Shown here: one piece after another, positions 1 through 8,142 of the stretch
How the letters are laid out: the number at the start of each line of letters is the position of its first letter
Position numbering within the stretch: the stretch's first letter is position 1
Source of the DNA: Pseudoxanthomonas suwonensis
GTDB lineage: Bacteria > Pseudomonadota > Gammaproteobacteria > Xanthomonadales > Xanthomonadaceae
Reading direction: 5' to 3'
Length of the DNA: 44,240 bases
Assembly (NCBI GenBank): GCA_030535605.1
Contig: JAUNRQ010000016.1
Location: 1-44,240 of the forward strand
Notes under the pieces: model-generated
Told to the model about the DNA's origin: nothing
Databases searched by the model: none
What the model saw: the letters and a program-made list of their open reading frames with translations, nothing else
Made by a program: the position numbers and the translations under genes

Positions 1-60
1 CCCCCACCGCGCCCCCCCCCCGCGCCCAGAAGGCCACCCCCCCCCCCGCCACCCCACAGG
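1..60. other. C-rich low-complexity tract
   Basis: The first 60 bases are almost pure cytosine with runs of 10-11 C broken by single A or G. I see no open frame, promoter or RNA gene in it. Together with the REP pair and the terminator that follow, it fills the roughly 300 bases downstream of the autotransporter gene. Homopolymer tracts of this kind can vary in length or be misassembled. Confidence 0.6.
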
Positions 61-84
61 GGGGCGCCAAAAGACAAGCCCCCA

Positions 85-177
85 CCCCCAACCCACCCCG
101 AACATTCGTGGGAGCGAATTCAGTTCGCGACCCCCAACCCACCCCCGGAAGCTCGTGGGAGCGAATTCAATTCGCGA
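85..177 (+). repeat. Two direct copies of a REP-like palindromic element
   Basis: Two tandem units of 46 and 47 bases (85-130 and 131-177) share the same layout: a CCCCCAACCCACCCC leader, a short variable stretch, then GTGGGAGCGAATTCA and an inverted TTCGCGA end. The core hairpin is GCGAA/TTCGC in copy 1 (114-128) and a perfect GCGAATT-C-AATTCGC in copy 2 (161-175). A GTGG/GGAG head followed by an imperfect palindrome is typical of bacterial REP elements, which RAYT transposases can mobilise. No RAYT gene is in the window. The two copies are in the same orientation. Confidence 0.75.
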
Positions 178-242
178 CTGCCGAGTTGCCACGGGGAAAA
201 CGGACGGCAGAGACCTTCCCCCTCCCCGATGCCCGAATGAAC

Positions 243-268
243 ACAAGCCCGGCATGGGCCGGGCTTGT
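243..268 (-). terminator. Hairpin terminator after the autotransporter gene
   Basis: ACAAGCCCGGC (243-253) pairs perfectly with GCCGGGCTTGT (258-268) around a 4-base loop. It lies 29 bases beyond the stop codon of the minus-strand protease gene. The T-tract on the minus strand is weak, so efficiency is uncertain. Confidence 0.65.
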
Positions 269-297
269 CCAGACACACGAGCAATGGCGTCGACCCC

Positions 298-3129
298 TCA
301 GAACCCGACCACCCAACGCAGGTTCGATTGGGTCCACGTGCGGCCGGCGTCGCGGCGGGCGTCCAGGCTGGCGCTGAAGGACCCGGCGCGGCCCAGCGCG
401 GCATCGACGCCGAAGCCGACCACGCCGACGTCGCGCGACAGCGTCAGGCCCGGAATCGGCGCGTAGACATCGATGGCGTTGAAGCGCGCGTCGATGCCGG
501 TGCCGTGCTGCGACAGCGTGCGCTGCCATTCGACCCGGCCCCAACCCTGCAGGGCGAGGCGGCCAAGCAGCCAATCGTGCTGCAGGCGCACGCCGGCCAA
601 GGCCTGACTGGCGCGCAACCGCGACTCACTGGCCGTCAGGCCGAAGCCCAGCAGGTCATGCTCGGCAAACCCGCCGCGCTGCAGGCGCAGGCTCTGAACG
701 CCGGCGTACGGCACGAGACGGGTCGAATCGCCCACGTTGAACCGATGGCCGGCCTGCAGGCTCACGCTGGTCCAGTTCTGGGTGTAGTCCGACAACGCGT
801 CGAAGCTGTCCAACCCCAACCACATCTGCCGCTGCGCGTGCCGCTCCAGGCGACCGTGCGCACCACGGGCCAGAAGATAACTGCCGCCACGCGCCCAACC
901 CGCGTACAGCTGGGTTTCCAGTTGCCGGTTACGCTCGCGGTCGTTGCGCAGCGCGTGCCAGGTGGTGGCGTCGGTCTGGCCGAACCCGCCACCCACCAGC
1001 AAGCCGTTCTGCAGGCGGAAGTCCTGCCCGATGCGCCAGCCGCTGGCATCGCTGCCGAAGTGCGGCATCGGCATGCGCTGCAGGTCGAATCGCTCGCCCC
1101 AGCCACCGGCAAGGCCGCCGTCATGCAGGCGATCCATGCGCTTCTCCAGCGCATGGCGGCCGCTTTCCACCGCGGCCAGCGCATAGGTGCTGTCGGCGGC
1201 GTGCAGTTCACCGGACAGGCTGGCCAAGGTCTGCGCCGCAGCCTCGGCGCTGGGCGAGCGCTGGATCGCGCCGGCACCGGCAAGGAAGCCGTTGCCAGGA
1301 CCACCGCCACCCACCTGCCCGCCGTCGATGGCATCGAAGGCACCCTCCAGACGCTCGGCGCTGGACAGGGACATGCCGGTGATGCCCATCGCCGCAGCGG
1401 TGGCCGAAACACTCAGGCGATTGATGTCCAGCCATACATTGGTCGGGTCATAGGCGAGCTTGCCTTCGAGGAACACGCCTTGGGCCGCGGTGAGGTTGGA
1501 GAACGTCCCGCTGACACCACCCACGGCATTGAGCACGTTTTCGCGGCTCTGCCAGGTGTAGCCGCTGGCCGCACCCATCACCCGCAGCGTGCCGGCGAGA
1601 CTGGCCTTGCCGCGCACCATGAGCGTATTGCCGACATGGAAATCCAGCCTGCCGGCACCGGACTGGGTGAAGTCGCCAGTGATGTTGCGCTTGGCGTGGC
1701 GTGTGGTGGTGGCGACCACCCCACCGTTCGTCAGACTTCCGCTGACCCCCGCAGCCAATTCGACCGTGCCTCCGCTGCCCACCTGAACCGCTGACGGTGC
1801 GCTATGGCTGAAGCTCAGCACACCGCCATTGACGGTGGTGCCGCCCTTGTAGGCATTGGCTCCGGCAAGGCGCAAACGACCGCTGCCGTTCTTGACCAGT
1901 CCGCCATCGCCACCGATGTCATTGGCCCAAGTGGACGTGCCGGTGAAGTTGACCGTGACCGTGCCCCAGTCGAACCTGCCCGGCCCCTTCACCGCCTTGC
2001 CGGCATCCAGCAACCCGTAGCCGAACAGCAGGTCCGGCCCCGGATCACCAATGTCCTTCGCGGTGCCCAGCAGGGTCTGGCGGACCAGATCGTTGTCGAA
2101 CCACGGGAACGCCTGCCACACCAGTGCCGCCGCACCGGACACCTGCGGCGCGGCATAGGACGTGCCACTGCCGCGCCAGTAGGTGGAAGTCGTGGGCCCA
2201 TCGTCCTTGCCGGTGAACACCGCCGTGCCCGGGGCGGCCATGCAGTACGACATGGCCTCGCCGCAGGCATTGGCGTAAACCGTTCCGTCGGCAGTGCTGT
2301 CAAGCGAATGGATGTTGTCCGGGTCGACCGCGGTCACCGCGATCCAGCCACGCTCCAGATCCGCTGCTGGCAGGGAACCATTCGGCCCGGGCTGGCTGGG
2401 CAGCGCCGCCATGCTGGAGGGATTGGCGAAGCCGGCATTGCCTGTGGCGAACACCACCAGCCCGCCGTTCTGCAGGATGAAGGGCCGGTATTCCTCGGCA
2501 ATCGGCGCGGTCGCACCGAGGTTGGTCCAGTACAGGCCGCCCCACGAGTTGTTCATGATGCGCATGCCGCGCGCGACCAGCGCATCGTGGATCGGCTTCA
2601 GGCCCAGCGCGCCGGTGACCTCGTTGCCCTTGCCGGAGCCGTCGTCCTCGGGCGCCTTGTCCTGGATGATCCGCGCCGAGAGGATCGTCGCGCCCGGGGC
2701 GATGCCACCCGGCCATGCGCCGAACGGTGCACCGGCGGCCAGTTGCGAGACGTTGGTGCCGTGGCCGACCACGTCGTCCTTGGTCAGGTCGTTGTTGGCG
2801 GCACTGATGTACACCAGATTGGCGGTGACCCGCGGCGACAGCGCCGGATGATTGCGGTTGACGCCGCTGTCGATCACGCCGATGGCCGAGCCGGTGCCGG
2901 TGAACCCGGCCGCATGCGCGGCAGCGGTATTGGTCAGGGCGATGTGGCCGCTGTAGCGGGGGTCGGGGTCCTGGACCACCGGTGCGGCCGGTGGCGCTGC
3001 CGGCGGCGGACTCGGCGGCAGCGGTTGCCGCACATTGTTCCCGCCACCGCCACCACAGGCAACCAGCGTCGAGGCGAGCGCGCCCAGCGCCAGCAAGCGG
3101 ATGTAACGATCATGATTCGACGCGGCCAT
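298..3129 (-). CDS. Autotransporter subtilisin-like serine protease, predicted lipoprotein
   Basis: A secreted protease of the S8 (subtilisin) family carried by a type V autotransporter, 943 aa. The start at 3129 is chosen because AGGAGGAAGGC lies directly before this ATG; a longer open frame upstream has no such site. Residues 8-25 form a signal peptide ending in a lipobox (LVAC, Cys25) followed by five Gly, so the protein should be lipid-anchored. A Pro/Ala linker follows at about 36-50. The catalytic triad is visible: Asp87 in GVIDSG, His123 in GHGTN, Ser324 in GSGTSYAAP, with oxyanion Asn231. A passenger repeat (GGTTVNGGVLSF) precedes a C-terminal beta-barrel of about 270 residues that ends in Phe. 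Lipid-anchored subtilase autotransporters resemble NalP of Neisseria in architecture. The gene diverges from the thiolase at 3279 and is followed by a terminator. Substrate is unknown. Confidence 0.9.
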   Translation of the reverse strand: MAASNHDRYIRLLALGALASTLVACGGGGGNNVRQPLPPSPPPAAPPAAPVVQDPDPRYSGHIALTNTAAAHAAGFTGTGSAIGVIDSGVNRNHPALSPRVTANLVYISAANNDLTKDDVVGHGTNVSQLAAGAPFGAWPGGIAPGATILSARIIQDKAPEDDGSGKGNEVTGALGLKPIHDALVARGMRIMNNSWGGLYWTNLGATAPIAEEYRPFILQNGGLVVFATGNAGFANPSSMAALPSQPGPNGSLPAADLERGWIAVTAVDPDNIHSLDSTADGTVYANACGEAMSYCMAAPGTAVFTGKDDGPTTSTYWRGSGTSYAAPQVSGAAALVWQAFPWFDNDLVRQTLLGTAKDIGDPGPDLLFGYGLLDAGKAVKGPGRFDWGTVTVNFTGTSTWANDIGGDGGLVKNGSGRLRLAGANAYKGGTTVNGGVLSFSHSAPSAVQVGSGGTVELAAGVSGSLTNGGVVATTTRHAKRNITGDFTQSGAGRLDFHVGNTLMVRGKASLAGTLRVMGAASGYTWQSRENVLNAVGGVSGTFSNLTAAQGVFLEGKLAYDPTNVWLDINRLSVSATAAAMGITGMSLSSAERLEGAFDAIDGGQVGGGGPGNGFLAGAGAIQRSPSAEAAAQTLASLSGELHAADSTYALAAVESGRHALEKRMDRLHDGGLAGGWGERFDLQRMPMPHFGSDASGWRIGQDFRLQNGLLVGGGFGQTDATTWHALRNDRERNRQLETQLYAGWARGGSYLLARGAHGRLERHAQRQMWLGLDSFDALSDYTQNWTSVSLQAGHRFNVGDSTRLVPYAGVQSLRLQRGGFAEHDLLGFGLTASESRLRASQALAGVRLQHDWLLGRLALQGWGRVEWQRTLSQHGTGIDARFNAIDVYAPIPGLTLSRDVGVVGFGVDAALGRAGSFSASLDARRDAGRTWTQSNLRWVVGF

Positions 3130-3240
3130 GCCTTCCTCCTGCGGCACATGGGTCATGGTGCGGAGTGTGCACCCTGTCGGGGCGGCGGTCCAACCCTCCC
3201 ACGCGGCCCTCCTCAACCGGCTCATCCGGCGCGATTCGGC

Positions 3241-3246
3241 GATAAT
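3241..3246 (+). promoter_or_regulatory. Possible -10 element for the thiolase gene
   Basis: GATAAT matches the sigma-70 -10 consensus at 5 of 6 positions, 33 bases before the thiolase start, in the divergent gap between the protease and the thiolase. No convincing -35 is found 16-18 bases upstream, so the call is tentative. Confidence 0.35.
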
Positions 3247-3278
3247 CGGGGTATCCCCACCCCACACGGAGCAACCCC

Positions 3279-4454
3279 ATGAGCGACATCGTGATCGTCG
3301 GTGCCAAGCGCACCGCCATCGGTTCCATGCTCGGCCAGTTCACCGGCGTGCCCACCCCGACCCTCGGCGCGACCGCGATTGCCGCTGCACTCGGCCAGTC
3401 CGGGATCGACGGCAAGCAGGTCGACGAAGTCATCATGGGGTGCGTGCTGCCGGCCGGGCTGGGCCAGGCGCCGGCGCGTCAGGCCGCGCGCGCGGCGGGC
3501 ATCGCCGATGCCGCCGGTGCCACCACCATCAACAAGGTGTGCGGCTCCGGCATGAAGGCGGTGATGTTCGGCCACGACCTGATCAAGGCCGGCAGCGCGA
3601 AGGTCGTGGTGGCCGGCGGCATGGAATCGATGACCAATGCGCCGCACCTGCTCAACGGCTCGCGCACCGGCATCCGCTACGGCAGCACCGACTTGGTCGA
3701 CCACATGGCCTTCGACGGCCTGACCAACCCGGACGACGGCAAGGCGATGGGCGTGTTCGGTGATGCGACCTGCGACAAGTACGACTTCAGCCGCGAACAG
3801 ATCGACGACTATTCCCGGCAGAGCGTGGAACTGGCGCAGAAGGCGATCGCCGATGGCGCGTTCAAGGACGAGATCGCCCCGGTGACGGTCAAGACCCGCA
3901 AGGGCGAGGTCGTGGTCGATGCCGACGAAGAGCCCGGCCGCATCGACATCTCGCGCATTCCCGACCTGCGCCCGGCATTCGGCAAGGAAGGCAAGCTCAC
4001 GGCGGCCTCCTCGTCCAAGATTTCCGATGGTGCCGCCGCGGCCGTGCTGATGTCGGCCGATACCGCGCGCGAGCTGGGGGCAACGCCGATCGCCCGCATC
4101 GTCGCCCACGCGACCCATTCGCAGGCACCGGAATGGTTCACCACCGCCCCCGTCGCCGCGATCGGCAGCGTGCTGGAAAAGGCCGGCTGGAAGGTCGAAG
4201 ACGTTGACCTGTTCGAAATCAACGAGGCGTTCTCGGTGGTGGCAATGGCACCGATCAAGGAGCTGGGCATCCCCCGAGAGAAGGTCAACGTCAACGGCGG
4301 CGCGGTGGCGTTGGGCCACCCGATCGGCGCCAGCGGCGCGCGCCTGCTGGTGACCCTGCTGCATGCACTCAAGGCGCGTGGGCTGAAGCGCGGCGTCGCC
4401 TCGCTGTGCATCGGCGGCGGCGAAGCGACGGCCGTGGCGGTGGAACTGGTCTGA
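3279..4454 (+). CDS. atoB: Acetyl-CoA C-acetyltransferase (thiolase)
   Basis: Thiolase of 391 aa, the normal length for biosynthetic/degradative acetoacetyl-CoA thiolases. It interconverts two acetyl-CoA with acetoacetyl-CoA plus CoA in the cytoplasm. The nucleophilic Cys88 lies in NKVCGSGMKA, His347 in GHPIGASGAR, and the second catalytic Cys377 in CIGGGEA, so all three active-site elements are present. The ATG at 3279 has GGAG about 8 bases upstream. The gene stands alone between the divergent protease and the lipoproteins. Its likely physiological partner is the leucine degradation cluster 1.5 kb downstream, which yields acetoacetate and acetyl-CoA. A PHB-type role (phaA) cannot be excluded, but no phaB or phaC is in the window. 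Symbol assigned by family. Confidence 0.93.
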   Translation: MSDIVIVGAKRTAIGSMLGQFTGVPTPTLGATAIAAALGQSGIDGKQVDEVIMGCVLPAGLGQAPARQAARAAGIADAAGATTINKVCGSGMKAVMFGHDLIKAGSAKVVVAGGMESMTNAPHLLNGSRTGIRYGSTDLVDHMAFDGLTNPDDGKAMGVFGDATCDKYDFSREQIDDYSRQSVELAQKAIADGAFKDEIAPVTVKTRKGEVVVDADEEPGRIDISRIPDLRPAFGKEGKLTAASSSKISDGAAAAVLMSADTARELGATPIARIVAHATHSQAPEWFTTAPVAAIGSVLEKAGWKVEDVDLFEINEAFSVVAMAPIKELGIPREKVNVNGGAVALGHPIGASGARLLVTLLHALKARGLKRGVASLCIGGGEATAVAVELV

Positions 4455-4560
4455 ACCGCCCGCCGGAGGTTCGACGGACATCGCCATCCATACCATCGGG
4501 CGGCGATCCGGCCGGTCGTGAAACGCTCAGCGCGACAACACGCCTGAATGGGGGAAATCC

Positions 4561-4600
4561 CGGCGAAAAAGGTTAATTTCGTTTAACGAAAAAATCGCCG
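4561..4600. promoter_or_regulatory. AT-rich nested inverted repeat upstream of a lipoprotein gene
   Basis: TTTCGTT-T-AACGAAA (4577-4591) is a perfect palindrome around one base. It is framed by an outer inverted pair CGGCGA (4561-4566) and TCGCCG (4595-4600). The block is unusually AT-rich for this genome and ends 8 bases before a consensus -35. It could be an operator, an UP element, or a weak terminator for the thiolase. Confidence 0.5.
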
Positions 4601-4607
4601 ATAACGC

Positions 4608-4635
4608 TTGACACCGAAACTGAGATTGTCATCAT
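4608..4635 (+). promoter_or_regulatory. Sigma-70-like promoter for the first alanine-rich lipoprotein
   Basis: A perfect -35 TTGACA (4608-4613) is followed after 16 bases by CATCAT (4630-4635, 4 of 6 matches). It predicts a leader of about 50 bases before the ATG at 4694, which has GAGGAAG at a proper distance. The AT-rich block just upstream may act as an UP element. Confidence 0.55.
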
Positions 4636-4693
4636 GTCGCCGACCGCGCATTTCCAGCGCGTTCGACAAACACATTGACGAGGAAGATTCAAC

Positions 4694-5053
4694 ATGACCA
4701 TCAACAAGGCTCTGATCGCCGCCGCTTTCGGCCTGGCCCTGGCTGCTTGCTCGAACCAACAGCAGGCCGCCGACTCCGCCGCCGACGCCGCTGCCACCGC
4801 CGCCGAAGCCCAGCAGCACGCCGATGCGACCGCCGCGACCGGTGATGCCGCTGCCGCCGACGCTGCCCAAGCTGCTGCCGACACCGCTGCTGCCGGTGCC
4901 GACGCTGCCCAGACCGCTGCCGACGCCGCTGCTTCGGCCGACTCGGCCATGACCGCCGAACAGGCCGCCGACGCTGCCGACCAGGCGGAAAGCGCCACCG
5001 AGCAGGCCAAGGACGCTGCCGAAGAAGCCCGCAAGGCTGCCGAAGGCAACTAA
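4694..5053 (+). CDS. Alanine-rich small lipoprotein (first of a pair)
   Basis: A predicted lipoprotein of 119 aa with no family I can name. The signal peptide is residues 1-18 with lipobox LAAC and Cys19 as the lipidation site. The mature part is almost entirely Ala with regularly spaced Asp, Glu, Gln and Thr, for example two adjacent DAAQ-headed blocks of about 14 residues. It should form one long amphipathic or extended helix with no globular core. It ends in EEARKAAEGN. The ribosome site GAGGAAG precedes the ATG. The gene has its own promoter and a strong terminator, so it is a single-gene unit. It resembles the next gene in design rather than in exact sequence. A structural or envelope-stress role like that of Lpp-type proteins is a guess. 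Confidence 0.85.
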   Translation: MTINKALIAAAFGLALAACSNQQQAADSAADAAATAAEAQQHADATAATGDAAAADAAQAAADTAAAGADAAQTAADAAASADSAMTAEQAADAADQAESATEQAKDAAEEARKAAEGN

Positions 5054-5091
5054 GCAACACCATGCATCCCGGGCTTTCCGGGACTGCATCC

Positions 5092-5126
5092 ACAAGGCCG
5101 TCGCTTGCGACGGCCTTGTTCTTTTT
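5092..5126 (+). terminator. Rho-independent terminator after the first lipoprotein
   Basis: ACAAGGCCGTCGC (5092-5104) pairs without mismatch with GCGACGGCCTTGT (5107-5119), followed by CTCTTTTT-like T-rich sequence to 5126. It is one of the clearest terminators in the window. The remaining bases to 5349 hold no recognisable gene. Confidence 0.92.
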
Positions 5127-5349
5127 GCCACCCCGCTTTCTTCTCCCTGCCCTGGCCGCGCGATGGCCGCGCGCTGTGTCCCGGCTCGTGCGCGAACAAC
5201 AAGCAGGCCGGGCGCGCCGCGGGAATGAGCCATGGCTGAATACCGGCTCCGCGCTGACGACGTTCGCCTTCACCTGTTCTTAGCACCGTGCACACGTACG
5301 CTGCGCGCCAGGCAGACACCCTTTTCCGCAACTGCCGAGGAGACCATTG

Positions 5350-5775
5350 ATGAACCACAAGCTGACCCTGTTGCTGGCCGCCTCGGCCCTCGCGCTGGCC
5401 GCCTGCAACAACCCGACCGCCGAGCAGCGCGCCAACGAGGCCGCCGCCCACGCCGACGCCGCCGGTGACCAGGCCGCCGCAGCCGCACGTGATGCCGGGG
5501 CCGCGACCGAAGCCGCCGCCAGTGAAGCGGCCGCCCGCACGGAAGCGGCTGCCGAAAACGCCGCTGCCAACACCGAGGCCGCTGCCGCGGAAGCCGCGGC
5601 TCGCACCGATGCTGCCGCCGCCGACGTGCGCCGCGGTTACGAGGAAGGCAAGGCCGCAGCTGCCGATGCCATTGCCAGCGGTGCCCAGCGTGTCCAGGAG
5701 GGCGCCCAGCGCGTGCAGGAGGAAATGGAGCAGGAGCGCGCCGAAGCCGAGGAAACCGCGCGTCGCCAGCCGTAA
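5350..5775 (+). CDS. Small lipoprotein with 11-residue alanine-rich repeats (second of a pair)
   Basis: A predicted lipoprotein of 141 aa. The ATG at 5350 is preferred over a TTG one codon earlier because GAGGAG lies at good spacing. The signal peptide ends in LAAC with Cys19. Residues 53-96 contain four consecutive 11-residue units: TEAAASEAAAR, TEAAAENAAAN, TEAAAAEAAAR and TDAAAADVRRG. An 11-residue period is the hallmark of group 3 LEA proteins and of some membrane-surface helices. The C-terminal third (QRVQEGAQRVQEEMEQERAE) looks like a charged coiled coil. The gene is followed by its own terminator. It shares architecture with its upstream neighbour, so the two probably arose by duplication or serve one function. 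Function unknown; a desiccation or envelope-protective role is only suggested by the repeat type. Confidence 0.87.
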   Translation: MNHKLTLLLAASALALAACNNPTAEQRANEAAAHADAAGDQAAAAARDAGAATEAAASEAAARTEAAAENAAANTEAAAAEAAARTDAAAADVRRGYEEGKAAAADAIASGAQRVQEGAQRVQEEMEQERAEAEETARRQP

Positions 5776-5807
5776 CGTCGGCACGCATCGCGACGCAACA
5801 CCCACGG

Positions 5808-5825
5808 GGCCCGCTTCGGCGGGCC
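5808..5825 (+). terminator. Rho-independent terminator after the second lipoprotein
   Basis: GGCCCGC (5808-5814) and GCGGGCC (5819-5825) form a perfect stem closed by a TTCG tetraloop, followed by TTGTGCTTTCT. It separates the lipoprotein from the leucine degradation genes. Confidence 0.85.
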
Positions 5826-5893
5826 TTGTGCTTTCTGCCCTTCCGTTGAAGCCGATGCGCCGACCACCGGCCAGTGGCGACGGGCCGAGCGGT

Positions 5894-5899
5894 TATCCT
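5894..5899 (+). promoter_or_regulatory. Possible -10 element of the leucine degradation cluster
   Basis: TATCCT (4 of 6 consensus matches) lies 35 bases before the liuB start and just after the terminator at 5808-5825, where a promoter is expected. No good -35 is seen. Low confidence. Confidence 0.3.
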
Positions 5900-5934
5900 T
5901 GGTTGTTGCCATCGCCCTGACCACCCCGCTCGCC

Positions 5935-7542
5935 ATGTCCGTACTGCACAGCCATCTCGACCCGCGCTCCAGCGAGTTTCGCGACAACGCCGACTACCAC
6001 CGCGGACTGGTGGCCGAACTGGACCGTCGCCTTGCGCGTGCCGCCGACGGCGGTGGCGAAGCCGCGCGCGCCCGCCATGTCGGCCGCGGCAAGCTGCCGG
6101 CGCGCGAACGCATCACCGCGCTGCTGGACCCGGGTTCGCCGTTCCTCGAATTGAATGCGTTGGCCGCCGAGGACATGTACGACGGCGCCGCACCGGCCGC
6201 CGGCATGGTCAGCGGCATCGGCCGGGTGCACGGCATGGAAGTGCTGGTGGTGGCCAACGACGCCACCGTCAAGGGCGGCACCTACTTCCCGATGACGGTG
6301 AAGAAGCACCTGCGCGCACAGCAAGTCGCGCGTGAAAACAACCTGCCTTGCGTCTACCTGGTGGATTCGGGCGGCGCGTTCCTGCCGCTGCAGGACGAGG
6401 TGTTCCCGGACAAGGAGCACTTCGGCCGGATCTTCTACAACCAGGCTCGGATGAGCGCCGAGAACATCCCGCAGGTCGCGGTGGTCATGGGCAGCTGCAC
6501 CGCCGGCGGCGCGTACGTGCCGGCGATGTGCGACGAGTCGATCATCGTCAAGGAACAAGGCACGATCTTCCTTGGTGGCCCTCCGCTGGTGAAGGCGGCC
6601 ACCGGTGAAGTGGTGGATGCCGAAGCGCTCGGCGGTGCCGATGTGCACACCGCGGTGTCCGGCGTCGCCGACCATTTCGCCGAGGACGATCGCCACGCCC
6701 TGCAGATCGCCCGCAATGCCCTGCGCAACCTCAACCGCCGCAAGCAGCCGCCGGTGGCGTTGCGAGAGAGCCGCGAACCGTTGTTCGCTGCCGAAGAGCT
6801 CTACGGCATCGTGCCGAAGGACACGCGCCGTCCGTTCGACATCCGCGAAGTCATCGCCCGGATCATCGACGGCAGCGAGTTCGACGAATTCAAGGCCCGC
6901 TACGGCAAGACCCTGGTCTGTGGCTTCGCCCATGTCCATGGCTGCCCGGTGGGCATCGTCGCCAACAACGGCATCCTGTTTTCCGAGTCCGCGCTCAAGG
7001 GCGCGCACTTCATCGAGCTGTGCAACCAGCGCGGCATTCCGCTGGTGTTCCTGCAGAACATCACCGGCTTCATGGTCGGGCGCAAATACGAGAACGCCGG
7101 CATCGCCAAGGACGGTGCCAAGATGGTCACCGCGGTCGCCTGCTCGTCGGTGCCGAAGTTCACCGTGGTGATCGGCGGAAGCTTCGGCGCCGGCAACTAC
7201 GCAATGAACGGTCGCGCCTATGGCGGGCGCTTCCTGTGGATGTGGCCCAACGCGCGCATCAGCGTGATGGGCGGCGAACAGGCGGCCAGCGTGCTGGCAA
7301 CCGTGCGGCGCGACGGCATCGAAGCCAAGGGCGGACAATGGAGTGCGGACGAGGAAGAAGCCTTCAAGGCACCCATCCGCGAGCAGTACGAACACCAGGG
7401 CAGCCCGTGGTACTCCACCGCGCGCCTGTGGGACGACGGCATCATCGACCCGGCCGACACCCGCCGGGTGCTGGGACTGGCGTTGTCGGCAGCGCTCAAC
7501 GCGCCGATCGCGCCGGCGAAATTCGGTGTTTTCCGGATGTGA
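5935..7542 (+). CDS. liuB: Methylcrotonoyl-CoA carboxylase, carboxyltransferase (beta) subunit
   Basis: The 535-aa carboxyltransferase half of 3-methylcrotonyl-CoA carboxylase. It transfers CO2 from carboxybiotin on LiuD to 3-methylcrotonyl-CoA, giving 3-methylglutaconyl-CoA in leucine breakdown. The ATG at 5935 gives the family's usual N-terminus ([14 protein letters not shown]). Two crotonase-type half-domains are visible. The acyl-CoA half has the landmarks [25 protein letters not shown] and [17 protein letters not shown]. The carboxybiotin half has [24 protein letters not shown] and [19 protein letters not shown]. The strong match to the methylcrotonyl rather than the propionyl-CoA type, and the presence of liuC, liuD and liuE downstream, support the substrate. 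Geranyl-CoA carboxylase (atuC) is a close relative but lacks this context. The following bactofilin gene interrupts the usual liuB-liuC order. Confidence 0.92.
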   Translation: MSVLHSHLDPRSSEFRDNADYHRGLVAELDRRLARAADGGGEAARARHVGRGKLPARERITALLDPGSPFLELNALAAEDMYDGAAPAAGMVSGIGRVHGMEVLVVANDATVKGGTYFPMTVKKHLRAQQVARENNLPCVYLVDSGGAFLPLQDEVFPDKEHFGRIFYNQARMSAENIPQVAVVMGSCTAGGAYVPAMCDESIIVKEQGTIFLGGPPLVKAATGEVVDAEALGGADVHTAVSGVADHFAEDDRHALQIARNALRNLNRRKQPPVALRESREPLFAAEELYGIVPKDTRRPFDIREVIARIIDGSEFDEFKARYGKTLVCGFAHVHGCPVGIVANNGILFSESALKGAHFIELCNQRGIPLVFLQNITGFMVGRKYENAGIAKDGAKMVTAVACSSVPKFTVVIGGSFGAGNYAMNGRAYGGRFLWMWPNARISVMGGEQAASVLATVRRDGIEAKGGQWSADEEEAFKAPIREQYEHQGSPWYSTARLWDDGIIDPADTRRVLGLALSAALNAPIAPAKFGVFRM

Positions 7543-7577
7543 GGCGAAGCCGATTCGGATCGTCGCTTCACGCCACG

Positions 7578-7606
7578 TTGACATGCTACGCTCGGGCACC
7601 CTTACC
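7578..7606 (+). promoter_or_regulatory. Possible promoter for the bactofilin gene
   Basis: TTGACA (7578-7583) is a perfect -35. At 17 bases spacing lies CTTACC, a poor -10. The element sits in the 87-base gap between liuB and the bactofilin gene, so the bactofilin and zinc-ribbon genes may be transcribed separately from liuB. Confidence 0.35.
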
Positions 7607-7629
7607 ACTGCAACCGCCCGGAGCAGCGC

Positions 7630-8142
7630 ATGGCCATCTTCACGAACCCCGGCAACGCCAACAGGAAAGACACCCCGAGCTTCGCTTCCGACCTGCCGCT
7701 GAAGGATCTGGTCGACGACAAGAAGGCGGCGGACTTCGCGCCGCAGGCGGTCGCCTCGCAGCCGACGCGGGCGGCCGCCAACACCGCCGCCAAGGAATCG
7801 CTGATCGCCTCGGACCTGAGCATCGAGGGCAAGATCGAGGGTGCCGGGCACGTGCGGATCGCCGGCCGTTTCAAGGGCGATGTCAACGTCCAGGGCGATC
7901 TGACGATCGAACAGGGCGCCAAGCTGGCCGGCGGCGTGCGTGCCAACCAGGTCAACGTCGCGGGCGAACTGGAAGGCAACATCGAGCAGGCTTCGCGGGT
8001 CGAGCTGCTGGCCTCCAGCGTGGTCAACGGCGACATCAAGGCCGAAACCCTGACCGTTGCTGCCGGCGCACGCATCCGCGGCCACGTCGACTGCGGCCCC
8101 GACAACAAGGCTGACAAGCCCTCCTCGCGCAAAGACACGTGA
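7630..8142 (+). CDS. Bactofilin (polymer-forming cytoskeletal protein)
   Basis: A 170-aa bactofilin (DUF583). These proteins polymerise without nucleotide into filaments on the inner face of the membrane and scaffold cell-wall or stalk enzymes. After a flexible N-terminal tail (about 1-55), the beta-helix core runs from about 56 to 155 with repeated short strands: IEGKIEGAGHVRIAGRFKGDV, then DLTIEQGAKLAGGV, then VNVAGELEGNIEQ, then VNGDIKAETLTVAAGARIRG. A charged tail ends the protein. Its stop codon overlaps the GTG start of the zinc-ribbon gene (GTGA), so the two are translationally coupled. No M23 peptidase gene, a frequent bactofilin partner, is adjacent. Instead it lies inside a leucine degradation cluster, which is unusual. 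Confidence 0.92.
   Translation: MAIFTNPGNANRKDTPSFASDLPLKDLVDDKKAADFAPQAVASQPTRAAANTAAKESLIASDLSIEGKIEGAGHVRIAGRFKGDVNVQGDLTIEQGAKLAGGVRANQVNVAGELEGNIEQASRVELLASSVVNGDIKAETLTVAAGARIRGHVDCGPDNKADKPSSRKDT

Noticed and set aside
1..60. C-tract as a phase-variable contingency locus
   Set aside because: It is not within or directly before a coding sequence, so a switching role is unsupported; it may be an assembly edge effect.
265..1794. Long open frame antisense to the autotransporter
   Set aside because: It is a mirror of the GC-rich codon pattern of the real gene, has no ribosome site or family motif, and overlaps the beta-barrel coding region entirely.
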